A stretch of 64,000 nucleotides of DNA from the NCBI RefSeq assembly GCF_042648365.1, contig NZ_JBHRXI010000010.1, forward strand, positions 1 through 64,000, given 5' to 3'. Source of the DNA: Lutimaribacter_A marinistellae (GTDB taxonomy: Bacteria; Pseudomonadota; Alphaproteobacteria; Rhodobacterales; Rhodobacteraceae). Both the position numbers and the translations under genes were made by a program. Positions 26,669 to 35,533 of the stretch are shown here, in pieces. The notes beneath the pieces were generated by a model that saw only the letters and a list, made by a program, of their open reading frames with translations, was not told the DNA's origin and made no database searches. Within the stretch, counting starts at the first letter, position 1; every line of letters starts with the position of its first letter.

Positions 26669-28801
26669 CTACCCGGCCGGAGCCCGCGCCGCGGCCTTGT
26701 CACGAAACCTTTCGACCGCGGCAACGTCGCTTTCCGCCTCGAGCATCAGCATCAGCGAATGCAACTGCTCCACGTCGCGCAGTTCGACGCAGATCAGCAG
26801 ACGATAGAAATCCGGCTTGCGGTCCAAGAACTCCAGGTTCGAGATATTGGCCTTCTTCTCGCCGATCAATGTGCAAATGCGTCCCAGTACGCCGGCATCG
26901 TTACCAATGGTCAGCTCAAGTGTCGTTCCGTAGACTGCCGGGTGCGTGCCCGAGTGCCAGTGAAGATCGATCCAGCGTTCCGGCTGGTTCTCGAACTCGG
27001 TCAAACGGTCGCAATCGATGGTATGGACGACGACGCCCTTGCCGCGCGACGTGATGCCGACGATACGCTCGCCGGGAAGCGGCTCGCAACAGGGTGCGCG
27101 TTCGTATCCCTGCCCGGGCTCAAGGCCGATCACCGCGCGCCGTTGTGGAACGGTATCGCTATCGTCGCGCGCAAGCTCGGGGTACACGGCTTCGACGAGG
27201 TCATGGGCGGTCAACTCCGCCGAACCGAGACGGGCAAGCAATTCGTCACGGCTTTTCAATCGCAGATGCCGTGCGGCAGTTTCCAGAACCTTGTCGGTCG
27301 CCTTGCGCCCGACATGTTCGAAGCCAGATCGCGCCAATTCCTGGCCGAGTTTGATGAACCGTTCGCGATCCACCTCGCGCAAGGCACGCCGGATCGCGGT
27401 CTTGGCCTTGCCCGTGACCGCGATTTCAAGCCATGTCACCTGCGGTGTCTGCCCCTCGGCCGTGATGATCTCGACCGATTGCCCGTTCTTGAGGCGCGTC
27501 CAGAGCGGCACCCGGATGCCGTCGACCTTGGCCCCAACGCAGGCGTGACCGATCCGGGTGTGAATCGCATATGCATAGTCGATAGGCGTCGCACCGCGCG
27601 GCAGCTTGACCACGTCACCCTTGGGCGTGAAACAGAAAACCTGGTCGGAATACATCTCGAGTTTCACCGCCTCGAGAAAATCCTCGTGATCCTCCTCGCT
27701 GTCGAATTGCTCGGTCAGGTTCGCGATCCATTTGGCTGGATCCACGGCAAAGGGGTTCTCTGACCGAACCCCATCGCGATAGGACCAGTGAGCCGCGACG
27801 CCGGTTTCGGCTACGTCATGCATCTGCCGCGTACGAATCTGAACCTCGACCCGCTTGCCGTCGCGGCCTGAAACCGTCGTATGGATCGAGCGGTACCCGT
27901 TCGACTTGGGCTGGCTGATATAGTCCTTGAACCGTCCTGGCACGGCACGCCAGCGTTGATGAATGGCACCAAGGACGCGATAGCAATCATTCTCGCTGTC
28001 GGTGATAACGCGAAACCCGTAGATGTCGGACAGGCGGGAAAAGCCCTGATCCTTTTCCTGCATCTTGCGCCAGATCGAGTACGGCTTCTTGGCGCGGCCA
28101 AAAACCTCTGCCTCGATACCTGCCTTGTCGAGTTCGTGGCGCATGTCACCGGTGATGCGATGGATGACGTCACCGGTTTCGCGTTGCAGCGTGATGAAAC
28201 GACGGATGATCGATTGCCGACCTTCGGGATTGAGCACGCGAAAGGCAAGATCTTCCAACTCTTCGCGCATCCATTGCATCCCCATGCGGCCCGCAAGCGG
28301 CGCATAGATGTCCATCGTCTCGCGCGCCTTCTGCACCTGCTTTTCCGGCTTCATCGCCTTGATCGTGCGCATGTTATGCAGACGGTCGGCAAGCTTGACC
28401 AGGATCACCCGCAGGTCCTTGGACATCGCCATGAAGAGCTTGCGAAAGTTCTCGGCCTGCTTGGTTTCGCGGCTGGAAAGCTGAAGATTGGTCAGCTTGG
28501 TTACACCATCGACCAGCATCGCGACTTCGCTGCCGAACAACTCGGTCACCTGGCCATAGCTGGCCTTGGTGTCCTCGATAGTGTCGTGAAGAAGGGCCGT
28601 GATAATGGTTGCATCGTCAAGCTGCTGCTCCGTCAGGATCGCAGCAACAGCTACGGGATGTGTGAAATAGGGCTCGCCCGAGTGGCGGGTCTGCCCTTCA
28701 TGCATGCGTTCACCGAACGCATAGGCTTGTGCAATGCGCTCGGCGTTGGCTTTCGGATTGTAATTGCGGACCAGCGCGATCAGGTCGTCGGCAGAAATCA
28801 T
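26669..28801 (-). CDS. rsh: Bifunctional (p)ppGpp synthetase/hydrolase (RelA/SpoT homologue)
   Basis: A 710-residue Rsh, the single long alarmone enzyme typical of alphaproteobacteria. The hydrolase domain has an intact HD motif in ITALLHDTIEDT. The synthetase domain contains DIYGFRVITDSENDCYRVLG and YISQPKSNGYRSIHTTV. These are followed by a TGS domain (VFCFTPKGDVVKLPRGATPIDYAYAIHTRIGH), a conserved Cys-rich zinc-finger-like region and a C-terminal ACT domain. Both active sites look complete. It lies 28 bp after rpoZ and is probably cotranscribed. Confidence 0.96.
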   Translation of the reverse strand: MISADDLIALVRNYNPKANAERIAQAYAFGERMHEGQTRHSGEPYFTHPVAVAAILTEQQLDDATIITALLHDTIEDTKASYGQVTELFGSEVAMLVDGVTKLTNLQLSSRETKQAENFRKLFMAMSKDLRVILVKLADRLHNMRTIKAMKPEKQVQKARETMDIYAPLAGRMGMQWMREELEDLAFRVLNPEGRQSIIRRFITLQRETGDVIHRITGDMRHELDKAGIEAEVFGRAKKPYSIWRKMQEKDQGFSRLSDIYGFRVITDSENDCYRVLGAIHQRWRAVPGRFKDYISQPKSNGYRSIHTTVSGRDGKRVEVQIRTRQMHDVAETGVAAHWSYRDGVRSENPFAVDPAKWIANLTEQFDSEEDHEDFLEAVKLEMYSDQVFCFTPKGDVVKLPRGATPIDYAYAIHTRIGHACVGAKVDGIRVPLWTRLKNGQSVEIITAEGQTPQVTWLEIAVTGKAKTAIRRALREVDRERFIKLGQELARSGFEHVGRKATDKVLETAARHLRLKSRDELLARLGSAELTAHDLVEAVYPELARDDSDTVPQRRAVIGLEPGQGYERAPCCEPLPGERIVGITSRGKGVVVHTIDCDRLTEFENQPERWIDLHWHSGTHPAVYGTTLELTIGNDAGVLGRICTLIGEKKANISNLEFLDRKPDFYRLLICVELRDVEQLHSLMLMLEAESDVAAVERFRDKAAARAPAG

Positions 28802-28829
28802 CCGGTCCGCATCTCCAAACCCGGCAGGC

Positions 28830-29183
28830 TCACCCCTGCCCTTGCGCCTCCATCAGCGCGCGCAGCAGCTTTTCTTCCGACATGTCGTCCTCTGCCGGCT
28901 TGTCGGATTCCGCGCCCATCAGCAGGGCCATCTGATCCTCTTCAGGCTCGTCAACCTCGATCTGAGTCTGGTTCGACTCGATCAGACGCTCGCGCAGTTC
29001 GTCGGCGCTCTGTGTTTCTTCGGCGATCTCACGAAGGGAAACGACCGGGTTCTTGTCGTTATCGCGATCCACGGTGATCGCGGCACCTGCCGAGATCTCG
29101 CGCGCACGATGCGCTGCCAGCATAACCAGCTCAAAGCGGTTGGGAACCTTGTCTACGCAATCTTCGACCGTCACGCGGGCCAT
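28830..29183 (-). CDS. rpoZ: RNA polymerase subunit omega
   Basis: A 117-residue omega subunit. The start MARVTVEDCVDKVPNRFELVMLAAHRAREIS is the family signature. The C-terminal half is acidic and variable, as usual. The ATG follows TTGGAGTACCCTC, and a good promoter lies about 40 bp upstream. The rpoZ-rsh order is widely conserved and links the transcription machinery with ppGpp synthesis. Confidence 0.97.
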   Translation of the reverse strand: MARVTVEDCVDKVPNRFELVMLAAHRAREISAGAAITVDRDNDKNPVVSLREIAEETQSADELRERLIESNQTQIEVDEPEEDQMALLMGAESDKPAEDDMSEEKLLRALMEAQGQG

Positions 29184-29221
29184 GAGGGTACTCCAATACA
29201 AATCCGTGGTCAGAAGGGGCT

Positions 29222-29250
29222 TATCTAAGCGCGAATCCCCCAATTGACAA
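29222..29250 (-). promoter_or_regulatory. Sigma70-type promoter for rpoZ-rsh
   Basis: On the minus strand a TTGTCA -35 element (complement of 29245-29250) is separated by exactly 17 bp from TAGATA (complement of 29222-29227) as -10. The predicted transcript start is about 30 bp before the rpoZ ATG. Confidence 0.6.
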
Positions 29251-29273
29251 GCGCGAATCCTGTCCCCGCGCGC

Positions 29274-29843
29274 CTAGATCGGGCGCACGGCATCCCGGTC
29301 CGCTTGCGGCAAGTCCATGCACATCTGCGCGACGCTGCGCTGCAGAGCCGGATGGATCCAATCGCGCGCGATATCCGCCAGCGGAACGAGCACGAACGCC
29401 CGGTCCTGCACGCGCGGGTGTGGCAGGATCAGCGCGTCGGGCGCCTGCCGTACCTGGCTTTCCGGCGGCAGATCATGCCATCTGGCCCAGGTATCCCGAT
29501 CCGGCAGCACTTCGTCGCCATAGCCGATCAGGTCCAGATCCAGCGTTCGCATTCCCCAGCGCTGCTCGCGTGCCCGACCGAACCGGGCCTCGACCTCATG
29601 CAACAAGGCCAGAACGCCACGCGGATCCCGCGTCGTTTCCAAGACGGCAGCGGCATTGACGTAATCCGGCCCGGCGCCCTCCGGAAAGCAGGGCGTTTCA
29701 AAAAACCTGCTCGTTGCACGAATCATTTCCCCGTGTCGTGAGAGTTCCTGCAACGCTTCCGTAAGGGTCGATTGCGGGTCTTTCCCGTCAAATGGCAGGT
29801 TTGACCCTAGGGCAATCAGGCAAACTGACCGGAATCCGGTCAT
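29274..29843 (-). CDS. folK: HPPK (2-amino-4-hydroxy-6-hydroxymethyldihydropteridine diphosphokinase)
   Basis: A 189-residue FolK, which pyrophosphorylates hydroxymethyldihydropterin in folate synthesis. The N-terminus ALGSNLPFDGKDP, the RWGMRTLDLDLIGYGDEV motif and LILPHPRVQDRAFVLVPLADI are diagnostic. It is a single-domain enzyme, not fused to FolB or FolP. It lies divergent from the NYN gene across 140 bp. Confidence 0.95.
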   Translation of the reverse strand: MTGFRSVCLIALGSNLPFDGKDPQSTLTEALQELSRHGEMIRATSRFFETPCFPEGAGPDYVNAAAVLETTRDPRGVLALLHEVEARFGRAREQRWGMRTLDLDLIGYGDEVLPDRDTWARWHDLPPESQVRQAPDALILPHPRVQDRAFVLVPLADIARDWIHPALQRSVAQMCMDLPQADRDAVRPI

Positions 29844-29983
29844 TCAATACGCTTGGTTCGGCTTGTGATACTCTTGCGGTACATGACATTTCTCCTAAAT
29901 TGGGGGCACCTGATCGCCGTACTCATTTTTCATCATCACTCACGTAACACACGGCGAACAGGTTACACCGGAAGGAACAGTTT

Positions 29984-30559
29984 ATGTTTTACAAAGACGA
30001 ACGGCTAGCGCTGTTCATCGATGGGTCGAATCTTTATGCGGCTGCCAAGGCATTGGGCTTTGACATCGACTATAAGCTCTTGCGCCAGGAGTTCATGCGC
30101 CGCGGAAAGCTGCTTCGAGCCTTCTATTACACCGCGCTTCTGGAGAACGATGAGTATTCGCCGATCCGTCCTTTGGTCGACTGGCTGCACTATAACGGTT
30201 TCACCATGGTGACCAAGCCGGCCAAGGAGTACACGGACAGCATGGGCCGGCGTAAGGTCAAGGGGAACATGGATATCGAGCTGACCGTCGATGCCATGGA
30301 ACTTGCGCCGCGAGTCGATCACATCGTGCTGTTTTCGGGCGATGGGGATTTCCGCCCGTTGGTGGCGAGCCTGCAGCGGCAAGGTGTTCGCGTTTCGGTC
30401 GTGTCGACCATCCGCAGCCAACCGCCGATGATCTCGGATGACCTGCGCCGCCAGGCGGACAACTTCATCGAACTCGAGGAACTGCGCGAAGTGATCGGGC
30501 GCCCGCCGCGCGACGTTCCCGCCGAACCGAGAACTGTCGCTGCAACCGGCGCCAAGTAA
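29984..30559 (+). CDS. NYN-domain (LabA/DUF88) protein
   Basis: A 191-residue protein of the NYN/PIN-like nuclease superfamily. Conserved acidic residues are seen in LALFIDGSNLYAAAKALGF, GNMDIELTVDAMEL and HIVLFSGDGDFRPLVASLQRQGVRVSVVS, the three blocks of the LabA group. The superfamily contains ribonucleases, so an RNase role is plausible but unproven. The ATG follows GGAAGGAAC. Two stem-loops lie downstream. Confidence 0.9.
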   Translation: MFYKDERLALFIDGSNLYAAAKALGFDIDYKLLRQEFMRRGKLLRAFYYTALLENDEYSPIRPLVDWLHYNGFTMVTKPAKEYTDSMGRRKVKGNMDIELTVDAMELAPRVDHIVLFSGDGDFRPLVASLQRQGVRVSVVSTIRSQPPMISDDLRRQADNFIELEELREVIGRPPRDVPAEPRTVAATGAK

Positions 30560-30570
30560 GACCCGCGTAA

Positions 30571-30593
30571 GCGTACCAGATGGGGTGGTACGC
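30571..30593 (+). other. Stem-loop after the NYN gene
   Basis: GCGTACCA (30571-30578) pairs with TGGTACGC (30586-30593) over 8 bp around a 7-nt loop, 11 bp after the NYN stop. There is no T-run, so it may protect the 3' end rather than terminate. Confidence 0.45.
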
Positions 30594-30622
30594 TGTGCGA
30601 AATAGCTATGCACAAATGAAAT

Positions 30623-30664
30623 TCGGCCGGCCGCCCCTCAATTGGGTCGACCGGCCGACTTTAA
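30623..30664 (+). terminator. Second stem-loop after the NYN gene, possible terminator
   Basis: TCGGCCGG (30623-30630) pairs with CCGGCCGA (30651-30658), and additional CCC/GGG pairing closes the loop; a short CTTTAAG follows. The U-tract is weak. The rest of the 248-bp gap up to ispH shows no gene. Confidence 0.45.
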
Positions 30665-30807
30665 GTACATTCTGACTATTACCAGCTATCGAAAGCCAAC
30701 ACTGAACCAATCACGCGGTCCGGATAGCAACCCGGCATGTCAGATTCGTGACAGGCTGGACGCGGCGCGCACAAAACCTTACCTCTGCCCGGACTAAGGA
30801 GGCGCGC

Positions 30808-31758
30808 ATGACCAGATCCCCCCTGACACTCTACCTTGCAGCACCGCGCGGCTTTTGCGCAGGTGTCGACCGGGCCATCAAGATAGTCGAGATGGCGCTC
30901 GAGAAATGGGGCGCGCCGGTCTATGTGCGACACGAGATCGTGCACAACAAGTTCGTCGTCGACGGGCTGCGCGAGAAGGGTGCCGTATTCGTCGAGGAGC
31001 TTGACGAAGCTCCAACCGACCGCCCCGTGATCTTCTCCGCGCATGGCGTTCCAAAATCAGTGCCCGCCGAGGCGCAACGCCGCGAGATGATCTATGTGGA
31101 TGCCACCTGCCCGCTTGTATCCAAGGTGCATATCGAGGCGGAGCGTCACTCGCAGAACGGCCTGCAGATCGTAATGATCGGCCATCGCGGCCATCCCGAA
31201 ACAATCGGTACGATGGGGCAACTGCCCGAGGGCGAGGTATTGCTGGTCGAGACCGTTGGTGACGTGGCAGATATCGTGGTGCGGGATCCTCAGAGCCTCG
31301 CCTTCGTGACCCAGACTACGCTTTCCGTTGATGAAACGGCCGACATCGTGGCAGCACTCAAGGCGCGTTTTCCCGCTATAGTCGGCCCTCACAAAGAAGA
31401 CATCTGCTATGCCACGACCAATCGGCAAGAGGCCGTGAAGGCCATCGCGCCCAAGGTCGATGCGCTTCTGGTGGTGGGCGCGCCAAACTCGTCGAACTCC
31501 AAGCGATTGGTCGAGGTCGCGTCAAAGGCCGGGTGCAACTACGCGCAGCTCGTGCAACGTGCGCGCGATATCGACTGGCGCGCGCTCGAAGGTATCCGAA
31601 GTGTGGGCGTGACCGCAGGGGCGTCAGCCCCGGAAAGCCTGGTCAAGGAAGTCATCGAGGCGTTTTCCGGTAGGTACGATGTGACCGTCGAAACCGTCGA
31701 GACCGCGGTCGAGAATGTCGAATTCAAAGTACCTCGCGTGCTCAGGGTTCCCGCATGA
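30808..31758 (+). CDS. ispH: 4-hydroxy-3-methylbut-2-enyl diphosphate reductase
   Basis: A 316-residue IspH, the iron-sulfur enzyme of the last step of the MEP isoprenoid pathway. Three cluster cysteines are visible in APRGFCAGVDRAI, VDATCPLVSKVH and the C-terminal KAGCNY region. HGVPKSVPAEA and GAPNSSNSKRLVEVA are family motifs. The start MTRSPLTLYLAAPRGF follows TAAGGAGG. The stop overlaps the next gene by 4 bp (ATGA), making it the head of a tightly packed operon. Confidence 0.96.
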   Translation: MTRSPLTLYLAAPRGFCAGVDRAIKIVEMALEKWGAPVYVRHEIVHNKFVVDGLREKGAVFVEELDEAPTDRPVIFSAHGVPKSVPAEAQRREMIYVDATCPLVSKVHIEAERHSQNGLQIVMIGHRGHPETIGTMGQLPEGEVLLVETVGDVADIVVRDPQSLAFVTQTTLSVDETADIVAALKARFPAIVGPHKEDICYATTNRQEAVKAIAPKVDALLVVGAPNSSNSKRLVEVASKAGCNYAQLVQRARDIDWRALEGIRSVGVTAGASAPESLVKEVIEAFSGRYDVTVETVETAVENVEFKVPRVLRVPA

Positions 31759-32207
31759 CACGGATACCGACCGCGCCGCTCTTACTGGGCCTTGCCGGGC
31801 TCATCCCGTTTGTCTGGGGGGCGCTGACCTATCTTGACGGCAACTTGCAGGCATGGGGCGCGCAGGCCCTCGGCCCGCGTTTTGTCGGCCCATATGTCCA
31901 GCTGTTCTACGGTTCGGTGATCCTCAGCTTCATGTCCGGCGTTCTGTGGGGCTTTGCGACCAAGGTGGATGGATCGCGCGCGGCATTGGGCTACGTGCTG
32001 TCCGTCCTGCCGGCCCTTTGGGCCTTCTTCATGACGGGCGGTGGGCCGGTTTCGGCCGGGCTCAACCTCATGTTCGGCTTTGCAGCGCTGCTGCTACTTG
32101 ACGCCGCCTTCAGCCGCTGGGGACTGACACCGCCCTGGTGGATGCAGTTGCGCATCCTGCTTACGGTGATCGTACTCGCCTGTCTTTCTGTTGGAGTCTT
32201 CCTGTGA
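31755..32207 (+). CDS. DUF3429 membrane protein
   Basis: A 150-residue protein with four to five transmembrane segments. The pattern APLLLGLAGLIPFVWGALTYL followed by LFYGSVILSFMSGVLWGFA matches DUF3429, a family of unknown function. It overlaps ispH by 4 bp and the methyltransferase by 4 bp. Confidence 0.85.
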   Translation: MTRIPTAPLLLGLAGLIPFVWGALTYLDGNLQAWGAQALGPRFVGPYVQLFYGSVILSFMSGVLWGFATKVDGSRAALGYVLSVLPALWAFFMTGGGPVSAGLNLMFGFAALLLLDAAFSRWGLTPPWWMQLRILLTVIVLACLSVGVFL

Positions 32208-32794
32208 CCGATGAAACCATTCGCGTCTACGATCAAAAAGCCGCCGAATACGCGGCAATGACCGACGACTACAACGCCGAAGACCCGCACTTGTCCGACT
32301 TCATCGCTGCTGTCCCGAAAGGCGGCCACGTCCTTGACCTCGGCTGTGGCCCCGGGATGTCCGCCGCGCTCATGGCCCAAAACGGATTGTCGGTGGACGC
32401 GGTCGACGGCTCTGCCGAAATGGTGGAATTGGCGGATCAGCGGCTTGGTGTAACAGCAAGGCGTGCCAGTTTTGACGACATCTCAGGCGAGGCACTCTAC
32501 GATGGGGTCTGGGCCAACTTCAGCCTGTTGCACGCGCCGCGCGCTGACTTCCCGCGACATCTCTCGGCGCTGCACCGCGCCTTGAAGCCGGGCGGGGCCT
32601 TTTTCCTCGGCATGAAGCTCGGAAAGGGAGAGGGACCGGACCAGCTTGGCCGCTTCTACACCTATTACTCGGAGGACGAATTGACGGAACTTCTCGCGGC
32701 TGCGGGCTTCACGGTGACCGGGCGGCGCCACGGAAACGCACCGGGCCTCGACGGCACCCCCTCGGACTGGGTCGCGTTGGCTGCACATGCCTGA
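32204..32794 (+). CDS. Class I SAM-dependent methyltransferase
   Basis: A 196-residue Rossmann methyltransferase starting at a GTG whose GTGA overlaps the upstream stop. SAM motif I is GHVLDLGCGPGMSAALMAQNG, motif II is VDAVDGSAEMVELA, and the post-motif GVWANFSLLHAPRADF and LHRALKPGGAFFLGMK follow. The substrate cannot be inferred. A longer ATG start lies inside DUF3429 and gives no family sequence. Confidence 0.88.
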   Translation: MTDETIRVYDQKAAEYAAMTDDYNAEDPHLSDFIAAVPKGGHVLDLGCGPGMSAALMAQNGLSVDAVDGSAEMVELADQRLGVTARRASFDDISGEALYDGVWANFSLLHAPRADFPRHLSALHRALKPGGAFFLGMKLGKGEGPDQLGRFYTYYSEDELTELLAAAGFTVTGRRHGNAPGLDGTPSDWVALAAHA

Positions 32795-33254
32795 GATCAT
32801 CGCTTACACGGATGGCGCCTGTTCCGGAAACCCCGGTCCGGGCGGATGGGGCGTTCTGCTACAAGCAAAGGATGGCGAGACAATCGTCAAGGAACGCGAG
32901 TTGTGCGGCGGCGAGGCAGGCACCACCAACAACCGGATGGAGCTATTGGCCGCCATCACCGCGTTGGAGACCTTGGAACGGGCTTCGACCGTGACGGTCG
33001 TCACCGATAGTGCCTATGTCAAGAACGGCGTCACCGGCTGGATTCACGGCTGGAAGCGTAACGGCTGGAAGACAGCGGCGAAAAAACCGGTCAAGAATGC
33101 CGACTTGTGGCAGCGTCTCGATACCGCCCAGGCCCGCCACGACGTGACCTGGAAATGGGTCAAGGGCCATGCCGGTCACCCCGAGAACGAGCGCGCCGAC
33201 GAATTGGCGCGTGCGGGCATGAAGCCCTTTAAGCCTCAAAAGGCCGGCAGTTGA
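32787..33254 (+). CDS. rnhA: Ribonuclease HI
   Basis: A 155-residue RNase HI that removes RNA from RNA-DNA hybrids. The catalytic acidic residues appear in IAYTDGACSGNPGPGGWG (Asp9), NNRMELLAAI, VVTDSAYVKNG and GHPENERADELA. It overlaps the methyltransferase by 8 bp and the next gene by 4 bp. Confidence 0.97.
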   Translation: MPEIIAYTDGACSGNPGPGGWGVLLQAKDGETIVKERELCGGEAGTTNNRMELLAAITALETLERASTVTVVTDSAYVKNGVTGWIHGWKRNGWKTAAKKPVKNADLWQRLDTAQARHDVTWKWVKGHAGHPENERADELARAGMKPFKPQKAGS

Positions 33255-33874
33255 ACGTACTGACGCTGCTCGACTACGCCTCGGTACTGGTCTTTGCCTT
33301 GACGGGGGCGCTGGTTGCAAGCCGGGCCCAGCTCGACCTCGTGGGATTTGCTTTTGTGGCCTGCCTTACGGCTGTCGGCGGCGGCACGGTGCGCGACCTG
33401 CTGCTGGATCGAAACCCGGTTTTCTGGGTAGGCGAACCCACTTACATTCTTATTGCGACCGGTGCTGCGCTGGTCGTTTTTTTCACCGCCCACTTGATGG
33501 AGAGCCGATATCGCTGGCTCGTCTGGCTGGACAGCTTCGCCCTGTCCATCGCCGTGGCGGCGGGTACCGGCGTGGCGCTTTCCCTGCAACAGCCGCCAGT
33601 GGTCGTCGTGTTGATGGGGATGAGCACTGGCTGCATGGGCGGCTTGATGCGCGACGTCGTGGTCGGAGAGGTGCCGCTGGTCTTGAAACAAGGTGAGCTT
33701 TACGTCTCATGCGCCTTGGCAGGCTCCGTCTGTGCGGTCATCGGCACAGGGCTTGGCCTGCCCACTCTATGGGCGCTTCTGGCCTGCGCCAGTGTGTGCT
33801 GGGTCCTTCGCGCCGGGTCGCTGCTGTTCGGCTGGCGCCTGCCCGTCTACAAGGGTCGCCCGCCCCGCGTCTGA
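33251..33874 (+). CDS. TRIC-family (UPF0126) cation channel protein
   Basis: A 207-residue membrane protein with two homologous three-helix repeats plus a last helix. VFALTGALVASRAQLDLVGFAFVACLTAVGGGTVRDLLLDRNPVFWV and the second repeat GMSTGCMGGLMRDVVVGEVPLVL are the hallmarks, including the Gly-rich kinks. Prokaryotic TRIC proteins conduct monovalent cations. The start is a TTG whose TTGA overlaps the rnhA stop. Confidence 0.88.
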   Translation: MNVLTLLDYASVLVFALTGALVASRAQLDLVGFAFVACLTAVGGGTVRDLLLDRNPVFWVGEPTYILIATGAALVVFFTAHLMESRYRWLVWLDSFALSIAVAAGTGVALSLQQPPVVVVLMGMSTGCMGGLMRDVVVGEVPLVLKQGELYVSCALAGSVCAVIGTGLGLPTLWALLACASVCWVLRAGSLLFGWRLPVYKGRPPRV

Positions 33875-33878
33875 GATC

Positions 33879-34115
33879 TCAGCGCCGCCAATGCGTCGGC
33901 ACGATGATCAGCGCACCGATCGATGATACGATCGCATTCAGCCCCGGCGAGTTGAAGCCGATGCCGAACATGATCCGTACGAAGAAAAACAGGAACGCGC
34001 CACCAACGCAGATGATGATGGATTGTACATAGCCGTTATGGGTGAACCCGCTCTTTTCCGAGACGTAGCCCACGATTCCGGCGATTACCACGGTTCCCAT
34101 CAACACCATGAACAT
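33879..34115 (-). CDS. Small three-helix membrane protein (GlsB/YeaQ-like)
   Basis: A 78-residue hydrophobic protein with three predicted helices (about 2-18, 31-50 and 55-75). The overall plan and Gly-rich helices resemble the GlsB/YeaQ/YmgE stress-associated family, but this is not certain. The ATG follows GGAG at 8 nt. It ends 4 bp from the convergent TRIC gene and begins 4 bp after the fmt stop. Confidence 0.65.
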   Translation of the reverse strand: MFMVLMGTVVIAGIVGYVSEKSGFTHNGYVQSIIICVGGAFLFFFVRIMFGIGFNSPGLNAIVSSIGALIIVPTHWRR

Positions 34116-34119
34116 GGCT

Positions 34120-35034
34120 TTACTCCGGTCCCAACTGCGTGCCCGGTGGAACGGGCCAGCCACGCAAGAACGTTTCGGCATCCTGCGCGGCTTTGCCCGC
34201 CCGCTGCAAGCGGGTCAGTTGAACCGCACCCTTGCCGCAGGACACGCGCAGCGCCTCATCCAGAACCGTTCCGGGTGCACCCTCTCCCTCAACCAGCCGT
34301 GCGCCGAGGATCTTGACCCTTTCGCCATCGATCATGGACCATGCGCCGGGAAAGGGCGACAGCCCGCGGATCTGCCGGTCAATGGTCGCAGCTGGCGCAT
34401 TCCAATCGATGCGCGCCTCGGATTTGGCGATCTTTTCGGCATAGGTCACGCCGGTTTCATCTTGTTGTTCGGGCACCAGTTCCGACAGCCGGGCCAATGC
34501 CTCGATGATCAATTCGGCACCCATCGCGGAAAGACGGTCGTGCAAGATACCGGTCGTTTCCTCGGTGCCGATCGGGGTTGCACGACGCAACAGCACAGGA
34601 CCGGTGTCCAGCCCCGCCTCCATCTGCATGATGCAGATCCCGGTCTGGTCATCGCCCGCCATGATCGCTCTGTGGAGGGGCGCCGCCCCGCGCCAACGCG
34701 GCAAAAGGCTGGCATGGATGTTCAGGCACCCGTGCCGCGGAGCGTCCAGAACGGCCTGCGGCAGGATCAGCCCATAGGCCACGACAACGGCGACATCGGC
34801 ATTCAACGCCGCGAACTCTGCCTGCGCCTCTGCCGATTTGAGAGAGATCGGGTGCCGCACATCCAGCCCCAGTGCCGCTGCACGGGCATGCACGGGGGTT
34901 GGCCTGTCCTTCTTGCCCCGGCCTGCTGGTCGCGGCGGCTGGCAGTAGACGGCGGCGATTTCGTGCCCTGCCTCTATCAGCGCGTCAAGCACCGGGACCG
35001 AGAACTCCGGCGTTCCCATGAAAATGACCCGCAT
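34120..35034 (-). CDS. fmt: Methionyl-tRNA formyltransferase
   Basis: A 304-residue Fmt, which formylates initiator Met-tRNA. Visible are MRVIFMGTPEFSVPVLDALIEAG, the catalytic segment CLNIHASLLPRWRGAAPLHRAIMAGD and GVTYAEKIAKSEARIDW linking to the C-terminal tRNA-binding domain. Three deformylase-family genes lie immediately upstream on the same strand, giving the usual fmt-def pairing. Confidence 0.97.
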   Translation of the reverse strand: MRVIFMGTPEFSVPVLDALIEAGHEIAAVYCQPPRPAGRGKKDRPTPVHARAAALGLDVRHPISLKSAEAQAEFAALNADVAVVVAYGLILPQAVLDAPRHGCLNIHASLLPRWRGAAPLHRAIMAGDDQTGICIMQMEAGLDTGPVLLRRATPIGTEETTGILHDRLSAMGAELIIEALARLSELVPEQQDETGVTYAEKIAKSEARIDWNAPAATIDRQIRGLSPFPGAWSMIDGERVKILGARLVEGEGAPGTVLDEALRVSCGKGAVQLTRLQRAGKAAQDAETFLRGWPVPPGTQLGPE

Positions 35035-35038
35035 GCCC

Positions 35039-35533
35039 CTACCCCAGCTTCCGTGCCTTGCGCAGCAGCATGTCGCGTTTCACCTTGCTCAACCGGTCGA
35101 AATACATCCGCCCGTTCAGGTGATCGATCTGATGTTGCACGCTCGTGGCCTCGATCCCGACGAAATCTCGGCGGTCCACCTGCCCCTGCTCGTTCAGAAA
35201 ACGAACGGTCACCGCGCGCGGACGCTTGATCACGGCCGAAACCCCCGGAAGGTTCGGGCTGGCCTCTTCGTGCTCGCGCAACTCGATCGACGCATGCAGG
35301 ATCTCGGGATTGGCCAGCCGGACTGCCCTGCCACGCTGGGTTGAGCCGTCCACCACGGCCAGCCGCAGCATCACGCCGATCTGAGGCGCGGCAAGTCCGA
35401 CACCGGGCATGGCCTCCATCGTGTCGATCATGTCGTTCCAGATTGCACGGATCTCTCCCGTGATTTCGTCCACCGGAGCGGCCTTGCTGCGCAGCCGCTT
35501 GTCTGGCCATGGCAGGCAGTCGCGAACGGTCAT
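35039..35533 (-). CDS. Peptide deformylase-like protein with degenerate active site
   Basis: A 164-residue deformylase paralogue. Motif 1 is intact (GVGLAAPQIG). The Cys-containing motif 2 (normally EGCLS) reads EASPNLPG, so the metal-binding Cys is gone. Motif 3 (normally HE-x-DH) reads HQIDH, so the catalytic Glu is Gln. It is therefore unlikely to be a conventional active deformylase. Its ATGA overlaps the stop of the next def, and it lies 4 bp before fmt. Similar inactive-looking paralogues are known in alphaproteobacteria, where their role is unclear. Confidence 0.88.
   Translation of the reverse strand: MTVRDCLPWPDKRLRSKAAPVDEITGEIRAIWNDMIDTMEAMPGVGLAAPQIGVMLRLAVVDGSTQRGRAVRLANPEILHASIELREHEEASPNLPGVSAVIKRPRAVTVRFLNEQGQVDRRDFVGIEATSVQHQIDHLNGRMYFDRLSKVKRDMLLRKARKLG

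Noticed and set aside
30560..30807. Small RNA gene between the NYN gene and ispH
   Set aside because: Two hairpins are present, but there is no convincing promoter-terminator pair to define an independent transcript.
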